64,000 nt of DNA, from positions 1-64,000 of the forward strand of contig NZ_JBQKKT010000017.1 of the NCBI RefSeq assembly GCF_052116585.1, read 5' to 3'. The stretch is from Luteococcus sp052116585 (GTDB lineage Bacteria > Actinomycetota > Actinomycetes > Propionibacteriales > Propionibacteriaceae). Below are positions 62,213 to 64,000 of this stretch, one piece after another (the first letter of the stretch is position 1; each line of letters opens with the position of its first letter). Below the pieces are notes generated by a model. That model had not been told where the DNA came from. It saw only the letters and a list, made by a program, of their open reading frames with translations, and searched no databases. The translations under genes and the position numbers were made by a program.

Positions 62213-63814
62213 GTGGCTGGCTTCGAGCAGTCCTTCAGCCCGGGCCATGGCTACAACCATCGCCTGGAGATCGCCGAGCGGCGAATGCAGGACGCCCGCG
62301 CCGATGCGCGCTCCCTGGCGGCGCAGAACGAGAAGCTGAACCAGACGCTGCGCGAGGCCCGCTCCAAACTGGTCGCACTCAAGGCTGAGGTGGACGCCCT
62401 CAGTGCGCCACCGCTGAATCGTGGTCTGGTCATCGCCGTCCGGGAGCCCATCGCAGACGAGCCCGCCACACTGGAGGTTTCCGCTCTGGGCCGGATCCTG
62501 CGGGTGAGCGCCCTCCCCGCGGTGCTGGAGGCAGCGGCTCCCGGTGACGGGGTGCTGCTCAATGAGTCCAGCGTCGCGGTGCAACTCTGCGAGCCCGAAC
62601 CGAGGGGGGATCTGGCCGTCGTGGTGGAGGCTGGCCCCGGGGGTGTGGTGGTGCAGGGTGCCGGCGGTGACGAGGTGCTCGTGGGACTGGTCCCGAGCCT
62701 TGACCCGGCTTCGTTGGCGGCCGGCGACAGCGTGCTGGTGGATCGGCGGGCTGGGCTTGCCCTTGCTCGCGTGGCGCGCAGCCGGGTCGAGGAGCTGGTG
62801 CTGGAGGAGGTGCCGGACGTCTCGTATCAGGACATCGGTGGGCTCGGCGATCAGATCCAGCAGATCCGCGACGCGGTGGAGCTGCCCTTCCTGCACCGCG
62901 ACGCCTACCGCCGCTACCAGCTCACTGCCCCCAAGGGGATCCTGCTCTACGGGCCACCGGGATGCGGAAAGACGATGATCGCCAAGGCCGTTGCCAATTC
63001 GCTGGGGGCCGGCGTCGACGGGCGCGGCGGTTCGTACTTCCTGAACATCAAGGGCCCCGAATTGCTGAACAAGTACGTCGGTGAGTCGGAGCGTCAGGTC
63101 CGCGCCGTCTTTGCCCGCGCGCGGGAGCACGCCACCGAGGGCAAGCCGGTGATCGTCTTCTTCGACGAGATGGACTCCCTTTTCCGCACCCGCGGATCCG
63201 GGGTCAGCTCCGACGTGGAGAACACCATCGTCCCGCAGCTGCTCAGCGAGATCGACGGTGTCGAGGGAATCGACAATGTCATCATCATCGGCGCCTCGAA
63301 CCGGGAGGACATGATCGACCCGGCGATCCTGCGGCCCGGGCGGCTCGACGTGAAGATCAAGTTGGAACGCCCCACACGTGAGGGTGCCGCGGAGATCTTC
63401 GCCAAGCACCTCACGGAGCAGACCCCCTTGCACCCCGATGCTCCCGGCCTGCCGGGCTTGATCGAGGTGGCCTGCGAGGAGGTCTACGGGCGCACCGCCC
63501 GCAACGAATTCCTGGAGGTGACCTATGTCAGTGGCGCCAAGGAGACGCTCTGGTTCGGTGACTTCGCCTCCGGGGCGATGATCCGCAACATCGTCGACCG
63601 GGCCAAGAAGGCGGCCATCAAGGACGAGCTTTCTGGAGGCCCTGGGGGAGTGTCGGTGGCGGGGATCATCGCCGCCTGCCGGGCCGAGTACGAGGAGAAC
63701 GAGGACCTGCCGAACACCTCCGATCCCGAAGACTGGGCGCGGATCAGCGGACGCCGCGGCGAGCGGATCGTCTTCATGCGCAGCCTGGTGGGAAGTCGGT
63801 CAGCGGCCCACTGA
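62213..63814 (+). CDS. arc: ARC/Mpa-type AAA ATPase
   Basis: A 533-residue hexameric ATPase of the proteasome-associated family. The coiled coil (about 20-65) binds Pup in relatives; two OB-type domains follow (about 75-190). The AAA module has Walker A GPPGCGKT (about 247-254) and Walker B VIVFFDEMDSLF (about 313-324). The second region of homology is VIIIGASNREDMIDPAILRP. The C-terminus ends GSRSAAH and lacks the QYL (penultimate tyrosine) needed to open the 20S proteasome. It would therefore act as an unfoldase without a 20S partner, as in corynebacteria. GTG 62213 with GGAG upstream. dop, pup and pafA are not in this window. Confidence 0.93.
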   Translation: MAGFEQSFSPGHGYNHRLEIAERRMQDARADARSLAAQNEKLNQTLREARSKLVALKAEVDALSAPPLNRGLVIAVREPIADEPATLEVSALGRILRVSALPAVLEAAAPGDGVLLNESSVAVQLCEPEPRGDLAVVVEAGPGGVVVQGAGGDEVLVGLVPSLDPASLAAGDSVLVDRRAGLALARVARSRVEELVLEEVPDVSYQDIGGLGDQIQQIRDAVELPFLHRDAYRRYQLTAPKGILLYGPPGCGKTMIAKAVANSLGAGVDGRGGSYFLNIKGPELLNKYVGESERQVRAVFARAREHATEGKPVIVFFDEMDSLFRTRGSGVSSDVENTIVPQLLSEIDGVEGIDNVIIIGASNREDMIDPAILRPGRLDVKIKLERPTREGAAEIFAKHLTEQTPLHPDAPGLPGLIEVACEEVYGRTARNEFLEVTYVSGAKETLWFGDFASGAMIRNIVDRAKKAAIKDELSGGPGGVSVAGIIAACRAEYEENEDLPNTSDPEDWARISGRRGERIVFMRSLVGSRSAAH

Positions 63815-63830
63815 GGCTGCGGCGGGGTCC

Positions 63831-64000
63831 TCAGACGCCCGAGAGCTTCTTGCGGAAGAGCAGGCGCCAGCCGATCAGGAAGAGCGCCAGAGTGGTGGCG
63901 GTGACGATGATGAAGGCCGTCGCCGCGGTGCTGCCCGTGGCCACGCGCAGGCTGAGCCCGCCCACCACGGTGATGAGCCAGACGAAGACGCCGGCCGCCA
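63831..64000 (-). CDS. DUF3054 membrane protein, C-terminal part
   Basis: Partial gene, running off the right edge. The 56 visible residues begin AAGVFVWLITVVGGLSLRVA and contain two membrane helices, the second being AFIIVTATTLALFLIGWR. The order of LR-x-GSTAATAFI and the terminal GWR is that of DUF3054, a family of small four-helix membrane proteins of unknown function found in actinobacteria. It is convergent with arc (16 bp gap). The start lies outside the window. Confidence 0.75.
   Translation of the reverse strand, partial: AAGVFVWLITVVGGLSLRVATGSTAATAFIIVTATTLALFLIGWRLLFRKKLSGV

Overview
The window is a GC-rich, gene-dense stretch of chromosome from an actinomycete. The gene order and protein families point to the order Propionibacteriales, most likely Propionibacteriaceae. 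The evidence is the combination of mIHF, an actinobacterial-type PriA with degenerate ATPase motifs, a SigC-type ECF sigma factor, and an ARC/Mpa-type AAA ATPase whose C-terminus lacks the proteasome-docking motif. Placement below order level is inference. I saw no prophage, insertion sequence, integrase or CRISPR array; this is core chromosome with a few accessory insertions.

Layout. 1-7,300: a PRC-barrel/DUF2382 stress-type protein, two uncharacterised proteins, an MFS transporter, molybdate-type modA-modB without a visible modC, a SigC-like ECF sigma factor divergent from a small zinc-finger protein with a metallothionein-like tail, and a Cof-type HAD phosphatase. 7,300-15,100: valS, a membrane-anchored DsbA-like protein coupled to a MauE/DoxX membrane protein, folC-DUF4233, ndk and a CPBP protease. 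15,100-25,000: the radical-SAM TIGR03960/TIGR03936 pair (split by a secreted-protein gene on the other strand), rne, rplU-rpmA and a DUF3352 protein. 25,000-33,000: obg, proB, a solute-binding/VWA protein, proA, a 40-residue membrane protein, nadD, rsfS and a histidine phosphatase. 32,950-33,210: two identical tRNA-Ala(GGC) genes. 33,300-45,060: a small acidic protein, a pentapeptide-repeat protein, efp-nusB, then carA-carB-pyrD-pyrF, mihF, gmk, rpoZ and coaBC. 45,100-55,000: metK, a ThrE-type exporter, priA, fmt, rsmB, an HTH protein, rpe, an SdpI-like protein and a PAC2 protein. 55,000-64,000: metH, a YbhB-like protein, an S49 peptidase, a single-frame HAD-TrmI fusion, the ARC ATPase and the end of a DUF3054 gene.

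The genes work in conserved modules: translation and ribosome biogenesis (valS, rne, L21/L27, obg, rsfS, efp, fmt, rsmB, trmI), nucleotide synthesis (car, pyr, gmk, ndk), one-carbon/SAM metabolism (folC, metK, metH), proline synthesis (proB, proA), NAD and CoA synthesis (nadD, coaBC), and transcription (rpoZ, nusB, SigC).

Two features recur. First, at least 15 genes have a TANNNT box exactly 6 or 7 nt before the start codon, so leaderless transcription appears common. Second, short tandem repeats of 15-18 bp sit in many intergenic gaps and once inside a gene (the carA 3' end). The most unusual candidate system is the SigC/Cys-rich zinc-finger pair at 5,514-6,446, which I propose is a metal-sensing sigma/anti-sigma switch. 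That proposal is inferred from sequence only.
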